From Hyphomicrobiales bacterium (GTDB lineage: Bacteria > Pseudomonadota > Alphaproteobacteria > Rhizobiales > Xanthobacteraceae), in contig JAFKKQ010000310.1 in assembly GCA_017304505.1 (NCBI GenBank), forward strand, positions 1-5,012: a DNA stretch of 5,012 nucleotides, given 5' to 3'. Positions 1-5,012 of the stretch are shown here, in pieces. Every line of letters starts with the position of its first letter. Positions within the stretch are counted from its first letter, which is position 1. The notes under the pieces were generated by a model. That model saw nothing but the letters and a program-made list of their open reading frames with translations, was not told where the DNA came from and did not search any database. A program made the position numbers and the translations under genes.

Positions 1-343
1 GCATCGAAACGCGCACCGGCGTTTCCAGATTGCGTGAGATGTCGACGGCCAATGCTTTCAGCGGCGAGATGTAGAGCGTGTGCAGCCCCGTCCGCCGCAC
101 ATCGCGGCCGGTGGACGCAAGCGATTTCCGTTGCGGCGCTTCCAACTCCACCAGCGTCGGCAGAAACCCGGCCAGGGTCTTGCCGCCACCGGTCGGCGCG
201 ATCAGCAGCGTCGAACGGCCGGTGCGGGCGCGCGCCAGCAGTTCAAGCTGATGCGCACGCGGCGTCCAGCCGCGCGACGAGAACCAGCGCGAAAAAATTT
301 CCGGCAGCAGCGAGGCGGTGTCGGCGTTTTTCGCGAGGTTCAT
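1..343 (-). CDS. Ligase-associated DEXH-box DNA helicase (Lhr-like), N-terminal part, cut by window edge
   Basis: This is the N-terminal 114 residues of a superfamily-2 ATP-dependent DNA helicase of the Lhr type found with bacterial ATP-dependent ligases. The sequence shows a hydrophobic/aromatic lead-in (FSRWFSSRGWTPRAHQ, residues 17-32, the usual place for the Q-like motif). It then shows a perfect Walker A, APTGGGKT at 49-56 with Lys55, and motif Ia, YISPLKALAVDISRNL at 91-106, which is highly characteristic of this family. The DEXH box and later motifs lie beyond position 1; the full family protein is usually around 800 residues. The ATG at 343-341 is chosen because an in-frame TGA lies two codons upstream (349-347). 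No clear Shine-Dalgarno precedes it. Only 39 bp separate it from the stop of the substrate-binding protein gene upstream on the same strand, so read-through transcription is plausible. The role is inferred from family: unwinding or translocation in repair together with the ligase and exonuclease encoded to the right. Confidence 0.93.
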   Translation of the reverse strand, partial: MNLAKNADTASLLPEIFSRWFSSRGWTPRAHQLELLARARTGRSTLLIAPTGGGKTLAGFLPTLVELEAPQRKSLASTGRDVRRTGLHTLYISPLKALAVDISRNLETPVRVSM

Positions 344-382
344 CGCTCATGATCGGTGTTGCCGCGAATATGACCTGGCCGG

Positions 383-1405
383 TTATTTGGCGGCATTCGC
401 CTTTTTCACAAACCGGTCGTCGTAGGTCTTCTTCACGTCGATGGTCGCCGCCATGACGGACGGATCGAACGCCTTGAGCACCGCTTCGGCGGTTTCGACG
501 GCGCCGGGCACGAACATGCCATCGGCGGAATACATCGGCTTGGAGAGCGTCAGCGCCTCGATATAGATCGGCAGATTGCCGAGCGCGTACTCCTCCGGCA
601 TCAGCTTGGCGATGTCCGCGGCGGAGTGGCTTGCGATCCAGCGCAGGCCGTGCACGAAGGCGTTGACCACCTTCTGCATCACTTGCGGATTCTTCTCGAT
701 CATCGCCGGGGTGGCATAGACCACTCCGCCGGGATACGGCCCGCCATAGACCGCCTTCGTTCCCTCCGCGGTGCGGGTGTCGGCGACCACCTTCACCAGC
801 TTGTCGTGCAGCATCAGCGTGATCATCGGATCGGAGCTGACGATGGCGTCGATCTCGGCGCGGCGGGCGGCGGCGACCGCGGTCGCCGTGGTGCCGGTGC
901 CGACGTACGAGGCGTCGTCGGCCTTGAGCCCGTTGCGCACCATCAGATAGGACACCATGAAGTTCGTGCTCGAGCCCGGCGATGTCACGCCGATCTTCAT
1001 GCCCTTCAAATCTTTCGGCGAGTGATAGCGATTTGCCTTGCCGGCCATCATCGCCAGCACCAGCCCCGGATAGCGCCCGAACTGCAGCACCGCCACCACC
1101 GGCTGATGCTTGGCCTGCATCTGGATGGTGTGGTCGAAGGTGCCGACGGCAATGTCGGCGCTGCCGCCGATGATGGCCTGCAAGGTGCGGCCGCCGCTGG
1201 CCACATCGGCGATTTCGACGTCGAGACCCGCCTCCTTGAAGTAGCCGAGCCGCTCCGTCACCGACAGCGGCAGGTAGAACACCGCCGATTTGCCGCCGAC
1301 CGCGATGCGCACCTTGTCGGGCGCGGCCGTCTGGGCACCGGCGGCCGGTGTCAGCAGCAGCGTGAGCGCTATCGCGCCGGCCACATGAAGCATCGTGGTT
1401 CTCAT
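383..1405 (-). CDS. ABC transporter periplasmic substrate-binding protein, NitT/TauT (NMT1-like) family
   Basis: A 340-residue secreted solute-binding protein. Residues 1-24 form a Sec signal peptide (Arg2, hydrophobic core about 8-19, cleavage expected after Ala22-Gly23-Ala24, before Gln25). The mature part has the two-lobed binding-protein pattern of the nitrate/sulfonate/HMP class (COG0715-like). It includes GYFKEAGLDVEI (54-65), GGSADIAVGTFDH (80-92), DLKGMKIGVTSPGSSTNFM (132-150, ligand-loop and lobe-2 entry) and DAIVSSDPM (186-194). The substrate cannot be told; nitrate, alkanesulfonates, pyrimidine precursors and aromatic acids are all bound by relatives. The ATG at 1405 is backed by a good Shine-Dalgarno (GAGAGGAAA, 1421-1413) seven bases upstream. 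No permease or ATPase gene lies in the window, so it is an orphan here. It sits between the helicase and the exonuclease/ligase pair, upstream of and co-directional with the helicase. No cysteine lipobox is present, so it should be a free periplasmic protein. Confidence 0.92.
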   Translation of the reverse strand: MRTTMLHVAGAIALTLLLTPAAGAQTAAPDKVRIAVGGKSAVFYLPLSVTERLGYFKEAGLDVEIADVASGGRTLQAIIGGSADIAVGTFDHTIQMQAKHQPVVAVLQFGRYPGLVLAMMAGKANRYHSPKDLKGMKIGVTSPGSSTNFMVSYLMVRNGLKADDASYVGTGTTATAVAAARRAEIDAIVSSDPMITLMLHDKLVKVVADTRTAEGTKAVYGGPYPGGVVYATPAMIEKNPQVMQKVVNAFVHGLRWIASHSAADIAKLMPEEYALGNLPIYIEALTLSKPMYSADGMFVPGAVETAEAVLKAFDPSVMAATIDVKKTYDDRFVKKANAAK

Positions 1406-1412
1406 GGTCGAC

Positions 1413-1421
1413 TTTCCTCTC
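1413..1421 (-). promoter_or_regulatory. Ribosome binding site of the substrate-binding protein gene
   Basis: On the minus strand the bases read GAGAGGAAA, ending seven bases before the ATG at 1405. It decides for this Met rather than the in-frame Met5, which lacks such a site. No convincing -35/-10 pair was found upstream of it. Confidence 0.7.
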
Positions 1422-1458
1422 TCGACTTATGAATTGACGAACGAACATGGCGGAGACG

Positions 1459-1481
1459 AGACCGCCGCCGGCGGCCGGTCT
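1459..1481. repeat. GC-rich inverted repeat (hairpin or dimeric site) in the divergent intergenic region
   Basis: AGACCG (1459-1464) pairs with CGGTCT (1476-1481), and inside it CCGCC (1465-1469) faces GGCGG (1470-1474), with a single unpaired C at 1475. In RNA the innermost pairs would have to open to make a loop. No T-run follows on either strand, so it is not a typical Rho-independent terminator. It lies about 55-75 bases upstream of the substrate-binding protein start and could be a leader hairpin or a protein-binding palindrome. In DNA this GC-rich it may also be chance. Confidence 0.35.
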
Positions 1482-1613
1482 GGAACTCCAATGGTAATGG
1501 CAAGCGGCCCACCCGGCGCAAGCCCATAAGCGGCACATTACGCACTACGAGACAAGGCGTTATCCGCAACCGCCGCACGCAGCCGCCTCGATCTTTTCAA
1601 ACCAGTTCTTATC

Positions 1614-1695
1614 TTGGCGCCATGAACCTCTTGGCGCCATGAACCTCTTGGCGCCATGAACCTCTTGGCGCCATGAACATCCTGGCGCCATGAAC
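1614..1695 (+). repeat. Tandem repeat, five copies of a 17-bp unit TTGGCGCCATGAACCTC
   Basis: Units begin at 1614, 1631, 1648, 1665 and 1682. The first three are identical over all 17 bases, the fourth differs only near its end (ATC for CTC), and the fifth starts C instead of T and keeps 13 of the first 14 bases (to 1695). The array runs directly into the exonuclease gene: the ATG of unit five, at 1690, is that gene's first possible start. Each unit holds the palindrome TGGCGCCA and one ATG. Near-perfect identity points to recent expansion by slippage, so copy number may vary among strains. The array is 82 bp long and fills the last part of the divergent intergenic region. The remaining intergenic sequence (1406-1613) shows no gene and, apart from the hairpin, nothing I can name. 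Confidence 0.95.
1622..1693 (+). promoter_or_regulatory. Relay of four six-codon frames with ATGA overlaps leading to the exonuclease start (possible translational leader)
   Basis: ATGs occur at 1622, 1639, 1656 and 1673. Each opens a frame of six codons (MNLLAP three times, then MNILAP) closed by TGA at 1640-1642, 1657-1659, 1674-1676 and 1691-1693. Every TGA overlaps the next ATG as ATGA, and the last one overlaps the ATG at 1690 that starts the exonuclease frame. This geometry is that of termination-reinitiation coupling, known for overlapping bacterial genes. It follows automatically from a 17-bp unit that contains ATGA, so it could also be accidental. No Shine-Dalgarno is visible before any of these ATGs. 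That the leader is translated is inference. Confidence 0.35.
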
Positions 1696-2760
1696 TCGAA
1701 GGCGGTGGGCTTGAAGGCGATGCGCCCCGAAGACCTGCTGACCCCGACGCCGTCGGGCGTCTGCTGCCGGACCGGCGGCTTCCACATCGATCCGACCCGG
1801 CCGGTCGACAAGGCCGTCATCACGCACGGCCACTCCGACCATGCGCGGCCGGGCCACGGCGCGGTGCTGGCGACGGAGGAAACGCTGGATCTGATGCGGC
1901 TGCGCTACGGCGACAATTTTGCGGGCTCCACGCAAGTGGCAAAGCCCGGCGAGCCGCTGACGATGGGCGACGTCACCGTGACATTCCATCCAGCCGGCCA
2001 TGTGCTGGGCTCCGCCCAGATCGCGGTCGAGCATGGCGGCCTCAGGATCGTCGCCTCCGGCGACTATAAGGATGCGCCCGATCCGACATGTGCACCGTTC
2101 GAGCTGGTGCCCTGCGATGTCTTCATCACCGAAGCCACCTTTGGCCTGCCGGTGTTCCGCCACGGCGACGCCTCGGGCGAGATCGCCAGGCTCCTGCATT
2201 CCGTCGCGGTTTTTCCCGAGCGCGCGCATCTGGTCGGAGCCTATTCGCTCGGCAAGGCGCAGCGCGTCATCGCGCTGATCCGGCAGGCCGGGTACGACCG
2301 GCCGATCTACCTGCACGGCGCGCTGGAAACGATCACACGCTATTACCAGCAGCGCGGTATCGATCTCGGCGTGCTCAAGCCGGCGCGCGGCGCCGACAAG
2401 GCGGAGTTGGCCGGCGCCATTGCGCTTTGCCCGCCGTCGTCCTTGCAGGATTTGTGGACGCGGCGCTTTCCCGACCCGGTGCCGTGCTTCGCCTCGGGCT
2501 GGATGCGGGTGCGGGCACGCGCCCGGCAGCGCGGCGTTGAACTGCCGCTCGTCATTTCGGATCACGCCGACTGGGACGGCCTGACCGCGACCATCACCGC
2601 GACCGGCGCCTCCGAAATCTGGGTGACACACGGCCAGGAGGACGCGCTGGTGCACTGGAGCCGGCTGCGCGGACTGAAGGCGCGGCCGCTCGCCATCGTC
2701 GGCTATGGCGACGAGGACGAAAACGATGGCACCGCGGCCGGAGCCGGCGGCGCTTCATGA
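1690..2760 (+). CDS. Ligase-associated DNA-damage-response exonuclease (metallo-beta-lactamase/beta-CASP fold)
   Basis: A 356-residue putative metal-dependent DNA exonuclease of the SNM1/Artemis-like superfamily, of the bacterial subfamily encoded beside ATP-dependent ligases. Visible motifs, numbered from the first Met, are: THGHSDH (45-51; His46, His48, Asp50 and His51 as the metal-binding HxHxDH signature); PAGHVLGSAQ (101-110; His104); SGDYK (123-127; Asp125, bridging metal ligand); ITEATFGLPVF (146-156; Glu148, beta-CASP motif A); GAYSLGKAQR (183-192); YLHGA (207-211; His209); ISDHADWDGL (289-298; His292); and WVTHG (311-315; His314). All metal ligands are present, so the enzyme should be active. 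The start is uncertain: ATG 1690 lies in the last repeat unit without a Shine-Dalgarno, while in-frame ATG 1720 (Met11, MRPEDLLTPTPSG) fits where relatives usually begin. The ligase start overlaps its stop, so the two form one operon. The tail (DEDENDGTAAGAGGAS) is acidic, then small-residue rich. Its role, inferred from family and context, is end trimming before ligation. Confidence 0.93.
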   Translation: MNSKAVGLKAMRPEDLLTPTPSGVCCRTGGFHIDPTRPVDKAVITHGHSDHARPGHGAVLATEETLDLMRLRYGDNFAGSTQVAKPGEPLTMGDVTVTFHPAGHVLGSAQIAVEHGGLRIVASGDYKDAPDPTCAPFELVPCDVFITEATFGLPVFRHGDASGEIARLLHSVAVFPERAHLVGAYSLGKAQRVIALIRQAGYDRPIYLHGALETITRYYQQRGIDLGVLKPARGADKAELAGAIALCPPSSLQDLWTRRFPDPVPCFASGWMRVRARARQRGVELPLVISDHADWDGLTATITATGASEIWVTHGQEDALVHWSRLRGLKARPLAIVGYGDEDENDGTAAGAGGAS

Positions 2761-4436
2761 ACACGTTCGCCGAGTTGCTCGACCGCCTCGCCTACGAGCC
2801 GGGCCGCAACAACAAGCTGCGGCTGATCGCGGATTATCTTCGCACCACGCCCGACCCCGAGCGTGGTTTCGCGCTTGCGGCGCTCACCGGCGCATTATCG
2901 TTCCAGCACGCCAAGGCGGGCGTGATCCGCGCGCTGATTGCCGAGCGCACCGATCCTGTCCTGTTCGAACTGTCCTACGATTACGTCGGCGACCTGTCCG
3001 AGACCGTCGCCTTGATGTGGCCGGCCGACCCCGCGAAGCGGCCCAATGCCGTGCCTTCGCTCTCTGAAGTGATCGAAACCCTCGCCACGCTCGGCAAGGC
3101 ACAGCTTCCCGCGCAACTCGCGCGCTGGCTCGATGCGCTCGACGAAACCGGGCGCTGGGCGCTGCTCAAGCTCGTCACCGGCGGATTGCGCATCGGCGTG
3201 TCGGCACGACTCGCCAAGACCGCCGCGGCGTCGCTCGGCAACAAGGAACCGAACGACATCGAAATCCTCTGGCCGGGACTCGCGCCGCCCTATACCGAGT
3301 TGTTCGCCTGGCTCGAAGGTCGCGCCGAGAAGCCGATCTCCCTCGACTCTGCGCCGTTCCGCCCGGCGATGCTGGCGCACGCCATCGAGGACAGCGATTT
3401 CGCGTCCCTCGATCCGGCGGCGTTCACGGCGGAATGGAAATGGGACGGTATCCGCATCCAGGCCGTCACCGGCACGGCCGACGACGGACAGGCCGTCACC
3501 CGGCTTTACTCGCGGACCGGCGAGGACATCACCAAGGCCTTCCCCGACCTCGCCGATGCCTTGCGCCTGCCGGGCGCCATCGACGGCGAATTGCTGATCG
3601 TCCGCGATCGCCGCGTGCAATCGTTCAACGTGCTGCAGCAGCGGCTCAACCGCAAAGCCGTAACGGGAAAGCTGCTCGCGGATTTTCCGGCACACCTTCG
3701 TGCCTACGATCTCCTGGTGGACGGCACCGAGGATCTGCGCGCGTTGCCATTCGCGGAGCGGCGCAAACGGCTGCAAGCCTTTATCGAAAAGCTGAACAGC
3801 GAGCGCGTCGATCTCTCACCGCTGGTTCCGTTCGACACCTGGGAGGCACTTGCGGCGGCGCGCGCCGACCCGGCCACAGCGGGCGCCGGCACCGATGCCG
3901 ATGCGATCGAAGGCATCATGCTCAAGCGCCGCGACGCGCTCTATCTGCCGGGGCGGCCGAAAGGCCTGTGGTGGAAGTGGAAGCGCGATCCGCTCGTCGT
4001 CGATGCAGTGCTGATGTATGCCCAGCGCGGTCACGGCAAGCGGTCTTCGTATTATTCCGACTACACCTTCGGTGTGTGGACCACGGGCGAGAGCGGCGAC
4101 GAACTGGTGCCGGTCGGCAAGGCCTACTTCGGCTTCACCGACGAGGAACTGCACCGGATCGACCGCTTCATCCGCAACAACACCATCGAGCGGTTCGGCC
4201 CGGTGCGCGAGGTAACCCATGAGCCGGACCGGGGCTTGGTGTTCGAGGTCGCCTTCGAGGGCCTGCAGCGCTCAACCCGGCACAAGTCCGGCCTCGCCAT
4301 GCGCTTTCCCCGCATCAGCCGGCTGCGCTGGGACAAGCCGCCGCGCGAGGCGGACCGGTTGGAAACGCTGCAAATCATTCTGGAGAAAATCGAGGCGGGA
4401 CGCAGCGGCACATCGCCGGCTGTGGCAGAGAATTAA
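2757..4436 (+). CDS. ATP-dependent DNA ligase of the ligase/helicase/exonuclease repair cassette
   Basis: A 559-residue ligase that seals nicks in duplex DNA using ATP. There is an N-terminal helical DNA-binding domain (about 1-190), a nucleotidyltransferase domain (about 200-412) and an OB-fold (about 415-545). Catalytic motifs are complete: motif I KWDGIR with the AMP-accepting Lys228; motif III DGE 276-278; motif IIIa AYDLL with Tyr317-Asp318; motif IV EGIMLK 385-390; motif V WWKWK with Lys407 and Lys409; motif VI RFPR 516-519 followed by DK 526-527. This layout is the LIG1-like bacterial type, distinct from NAD-dependent LigA. There is no fused polymerase or nuclease domain, unlike LigD of end joining. 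The ATG overlaps the exonuclease TGA as ATGA (2757-2760), implying translational coupling; only a weak GGCGG lies before it. The last dozen or so residues are unstructured-looking. Known relatives work as accessory repair ligases, and that role is inferred here. Confidence 0.96.
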   Translation: MNTFAELLDRLAYEPGRNNKLRLIADYLRTTPDPERGFALAALTGALSFQHAKAGVIRALIAERTDPVLFELSYDYVGDLSETVALMWPADPAKRPNAVPSLSEVIETLATLGKAQLPAQLARWLDALDETGRWALLKLVTGGLRIGVSARLAKTAAASLGNKEPNDIEILWPGLAPPYTELFAWLEGRAEKPISLDSAPFRPAMLAHAIEDSDFASLDPAAFTAEWKWDGIRIQAVTGTADDGQAVTRLYSRTGEDITKAFPDLADALRLPGAIDGELLIVRDRRVQSFNVLQQRLNRKAVTGKLLADFPAHLRAYDLLVDGTEDLRALPFAERRKRLQAFIEKLNSERVDLSPLVPFDTWEALAAARADPATAGAGTDADAIEGIMLKRRDALYLPGRPKGLWWKWKRDPLVVDAVLMYAQRGHGKRSSYYSDYTFGVWTTGESGDELVPVGKAYFGFTDEELHRIDRFIRNNTIERFGPVREVTHEPDRGLVFEVAFEGLQRSTRHKSGLAMRFPRISRLRWDKPPREADRLETLQIILEKIEAGRSGTSPAVAEN

Positions 4437-4446
4437 ATCGCAGGCG

Positions 4447-4455
4447 TGCTACAAT
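4447..4455 (+). promoter_or_regulatory. Putative extended -10 promoter for the small membrane protein gene
   Basis: TGCTACAAT, that is an extended -10 (TG, one base, TACAAT at 4450-4455, one mismatch to TATAAT), lies just after the ligase stop. No good -35 sits at 16-18 bp; GTGGCA at 4422-4427 is 22 bp away. A transcript would begin near 4462, leaving a leader of about 14 bases that just contains the GGGAGA ribosome site. The gene may also be reached by read-through from the ligase. Confidence 0.4.
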
Positions 4456-4464
4456 GGCGCGGTC

Positions 4465-4470
4465 GGGAGA
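4465..4470 (+). promoter_or_regulatory. Ribosome binding site deciding the start of the small membrane protein
   Basis: GGGAGA is followed by five bases (TTCTC) and then the ATG at 4476. It favours that Met over the in-frame GTG at 4446, which overlaps the putative -10 box and would add ten residues with no site before it. Confidence 0.65.
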
Positions 4471-4475
4471 TTCTC

Positions 4476-4748
4476 ATGTCTGGCAACATCCAACGTTTCC
4501 TCGGCGGTCCGCCGCTGGCGGTCCTGGGCAAGCTGATCCTGCTGTCGATCCTGATCGGCGTCGTGCTGTCGGCGCTCGGCCTCGACCCGTGGAACATCGT
4601 CGCCAGCGTGCGCCGGCTGCTCCTCAACATCTGGGATATGGGCTTCGACGCGATCCGCTGGCTCTGGCAGTACTTCCTTCTCGGCGCGGTGCTGGTGATC
4701 CCGATCTGGCTGATCCTGCGCGTGGTGCGTGCGCCCAAGGGCCGGTAA
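4476..4748 (+). CDS. Small two-helix inner-membrane protein, DUF6460-like
   Basis: A 90-residue protein beginning MSGNIQRFLGGPPLAVL. Two hydrophobic stretches are seen, about 14-36 and 64-84, joined by an amphipathic segment (WNIVASVRRLLLNIWDMGFDAIRW, quoted only as residues 39-62, rich in Trp and Arg). The tail is basic (RVVRAPKGR), which by the positive-inside rule suggests a cytoplasmic C-terminus. I recall similar short proteins annotated DUF6460 in Bradyrhizobium and relatives; no function is known to me. It follows the ligase by 39 bases but has its own likely promoter and ribosome site, so it need not belong to the repair operon. It converges with pyrD. The family assignment is from memory of the sequence style and moderately sure; the coding call is surer, given the start signals and the clean membrane pattern. 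Confidence 0.82.
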   Translation: MSGNIQRFLGGPPLAVLGKLILLSILIGVVLSALGLDPWNIVASVRRLLLNIWDMGFDAIRWLWQYFLLGAVLVIPIWLILRVVRAPKGR

Positions 4749-4767
4749 AGCTGCCCGACAGAGTTGC

Positions 4768-4789
4768 GCCGGTAGCAGGCTACGCCGGC
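4768..4789. terminator. Imperfect hairpin between the converging small membrane protein gene and pyrD
   Basis: GCCG-GTAG (4768-4775) can pair with CTAC-CGGC (4780-4783, 4786-4789) around a four-base loop, with a two-base bulge. It lies 20 bases after one stop codon and overlaps the pyrD stop. There is no T-run on either side, so at best it is a weak or Rho-assisted end point; it is listed because of its place between convergent genes. Confidence 0.2.
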
Positions 4790-5012
4790 CACGGCTCCGC
4801 AGTCATGGCCGCGGCGTCGACCCCGACGAGATCGGACAGCCGCTCCGCCTCGCCACGGTCGAGCGCGCCGGTCAGCGCGGCTTTGATCCCGGCAACAAGT
4901 GGGAGCCCGCGAAAAACCAGCGAGCTGTAAACCTGCAGCAGGTCGGCGCCGGCACGGATCTTACCGCGCGCCGTCGCTCCCGAATCGATGCCGCCGACAC
5001 CCACCAGCGGAA
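4780..5012 (-). CDS. pyrD: Dihydroorotate dehydrogenase (quinone), C-terminal part, cut by window edge
   Basis: The last 77 codons of a class 2 dihydroorotate dehydrogenase, the membrane-associated FMN enzyme that oxidises dihydroorotate to orotate in pyrimidine synthesis and passes electrons to quinone. The frame enters at 5012 and reads [20 protein letters not shown], then [15 protein letters not shown]. These are the two glycine-rich FMN-phosphate-binding segments closing the TIM barrel, with the Gly-Val-Gly-Gly-Ile and Gly-Ala-Asp-Leu-x-Gln-x-Tyr signatures. It ends at TAG 4782-4780 after a variable tail (AMTAEPWPA). A GTG at 5004 is an internal codon, not the start. The quinone-dependent class is inferred from the LLQVYSSLV style and the absence of class 1 features; the active-site part lies outside. 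It converges on the small membrane protein gene with 31 bases between stops. Confidence 0.93.
   Translation of the reverse strand, partial: PLVGVGGIDSGATARGKIRAGADLLQVYSSLVFRGLPLVAGIKAALTGALDRGEAERLSDLVGVDAAAMTAEPWPA

Noticed and set aside
1434..1462. TTGACG at 1434-1439 as a -35 box for the exonuclease arm
   Set aside because: No AT-rich -10 follows at 16-18 bp, and the site is about 250 bases from the gene.
243..1538. Long open frame on the minus strand, 431 codons, covering the binding-protein gene and the helicase start
   Set aside because: It is a shifted frame of the real binding-protein gene. Its protein is arginine/glycine-rich low-complexity sequence typical of out-of-frame reading in high-GC DNA, and it would overlap two well-supported genes.
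1614..1695. CRISPR-like or attachment-site reading of the 17-bp array
   Set aside because: Units are adjacent with no spacers, far shorter than CRISPR repeats, and there is no integrase or cas gene. It is a simple tandem repeat.
1622..1695. LexA box (GAAC-N7-GAAC type) in the repeats
   Set aside because: GAAC recurs with a 17-base period, not the 11 needed for the alphaproteobacterial LexA site. The GTTC at 1605 also lacks a partner at the right distance.
1609..2655. Long open frame on the minus strand opposite the exonuclease, including the repeat as MAPRGSW-type repeats
   Set aside because: It is antisense to a clear metallo-beta-lactamase gene and has no recognisable domain. The apparent protein repeat is only the 17-bp DNA repeat read three units at a time.
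2895..3776. Open frame of 293 codons opposite the ligase
   Set aside because: It is a shadow of the ligase coding strand in high-GC sequence. There is no domain and no start signal.
4446..4475. GTG at 4446 as start of the small membrane protein
   Set aside because: It overlaps the putative -10 box and has no ribosome site. The ATG at 4476 has GGGAGA five bases upstream and gives the expected N-terminus.
4780..5004. A separate 74-codon gene starting at GTG 5004
   Set aside because: The frame is open through the window edge and reads as the continuous FMN-binding end of PyrD, so GTG 5004 is an internal valine codon.

Overview
The window is high-GC DNA with the composition and gene content of an alphaproteobacterium. 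The protein flavours (helicase, exonuclease, ligase, a small DUF6460-like membrane protein, and PyrD) look most like the Bradyrhizobium/Rhodopseudomonas group. That placement is inferred from recognised sequence styles, not from a search.

Layout, left to right. (a) Positions 343 to 1 (minus strand) hold the first 114 codons of a ligase-associated DEXH-box helicase (Lhr-like), cut by the window edge. (b) Positions 1405-383 (minus) hold a complete secreted substrate-binding protein of the NitT/TauT (NMT1-like) ABC importer class. It lies just upstream of the helicase on the same strand, with no permease or ATPase gene in view. (c) Positions 1406-1689 are the divergent intergenic region. It holds a GC-rich hairpin and, directly against the next gene, five tandem copies of a 17-bp unit. 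(d) Positions 1690-2760 (plus) encode the ligase-associated metallo-beta-lactamase/beta-CASP exonuclease, followed with an ATGA overlap by (e) the ATP-dependent DNA ligase at 2757-4436. (f) Positions 4476-4748 (plus) encode a 90-residue two-helix membrane protein with its own likely promoter. (g) Positions 5012-4780 (minus) hold the C-terminal end of dihydroorotate dehydrogenase (pyrD), converging on (f).

Helicase, exonuclease and ligase are three of the four members of a known bacterial DNA-repair cassette (Lhr-type helicase, metallophosphoesterase nuclease, MBL exonuclease, ATP-dependent ligase). Here the cassette is split into two divergent arms, with a transporter gene between them. The metallophosphoesterase, if present, would be expected just left of the window. 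Exonuclease and ligase are almost certainly translated from one message, and their catalytic residues are all intact.

The least ordinary element is the 17-bp tandem repeat before the exonuclease. Each unit carries an ATG and the palindrome GGCGCC. Because 17 is not a multiple of three, each ATG opens a six-codon reading frame whose TGA overlaps the ATG of the next unit. This forms a relay of four tiny ATGA-coupled frames that ends exactly on the first possible ATG of the exonuclease. The same units can also pair with one another in two alternative hairpin registers. Whether this is a real translational control device or a by-product of repeat slippage cannot be decided from sequence alone.
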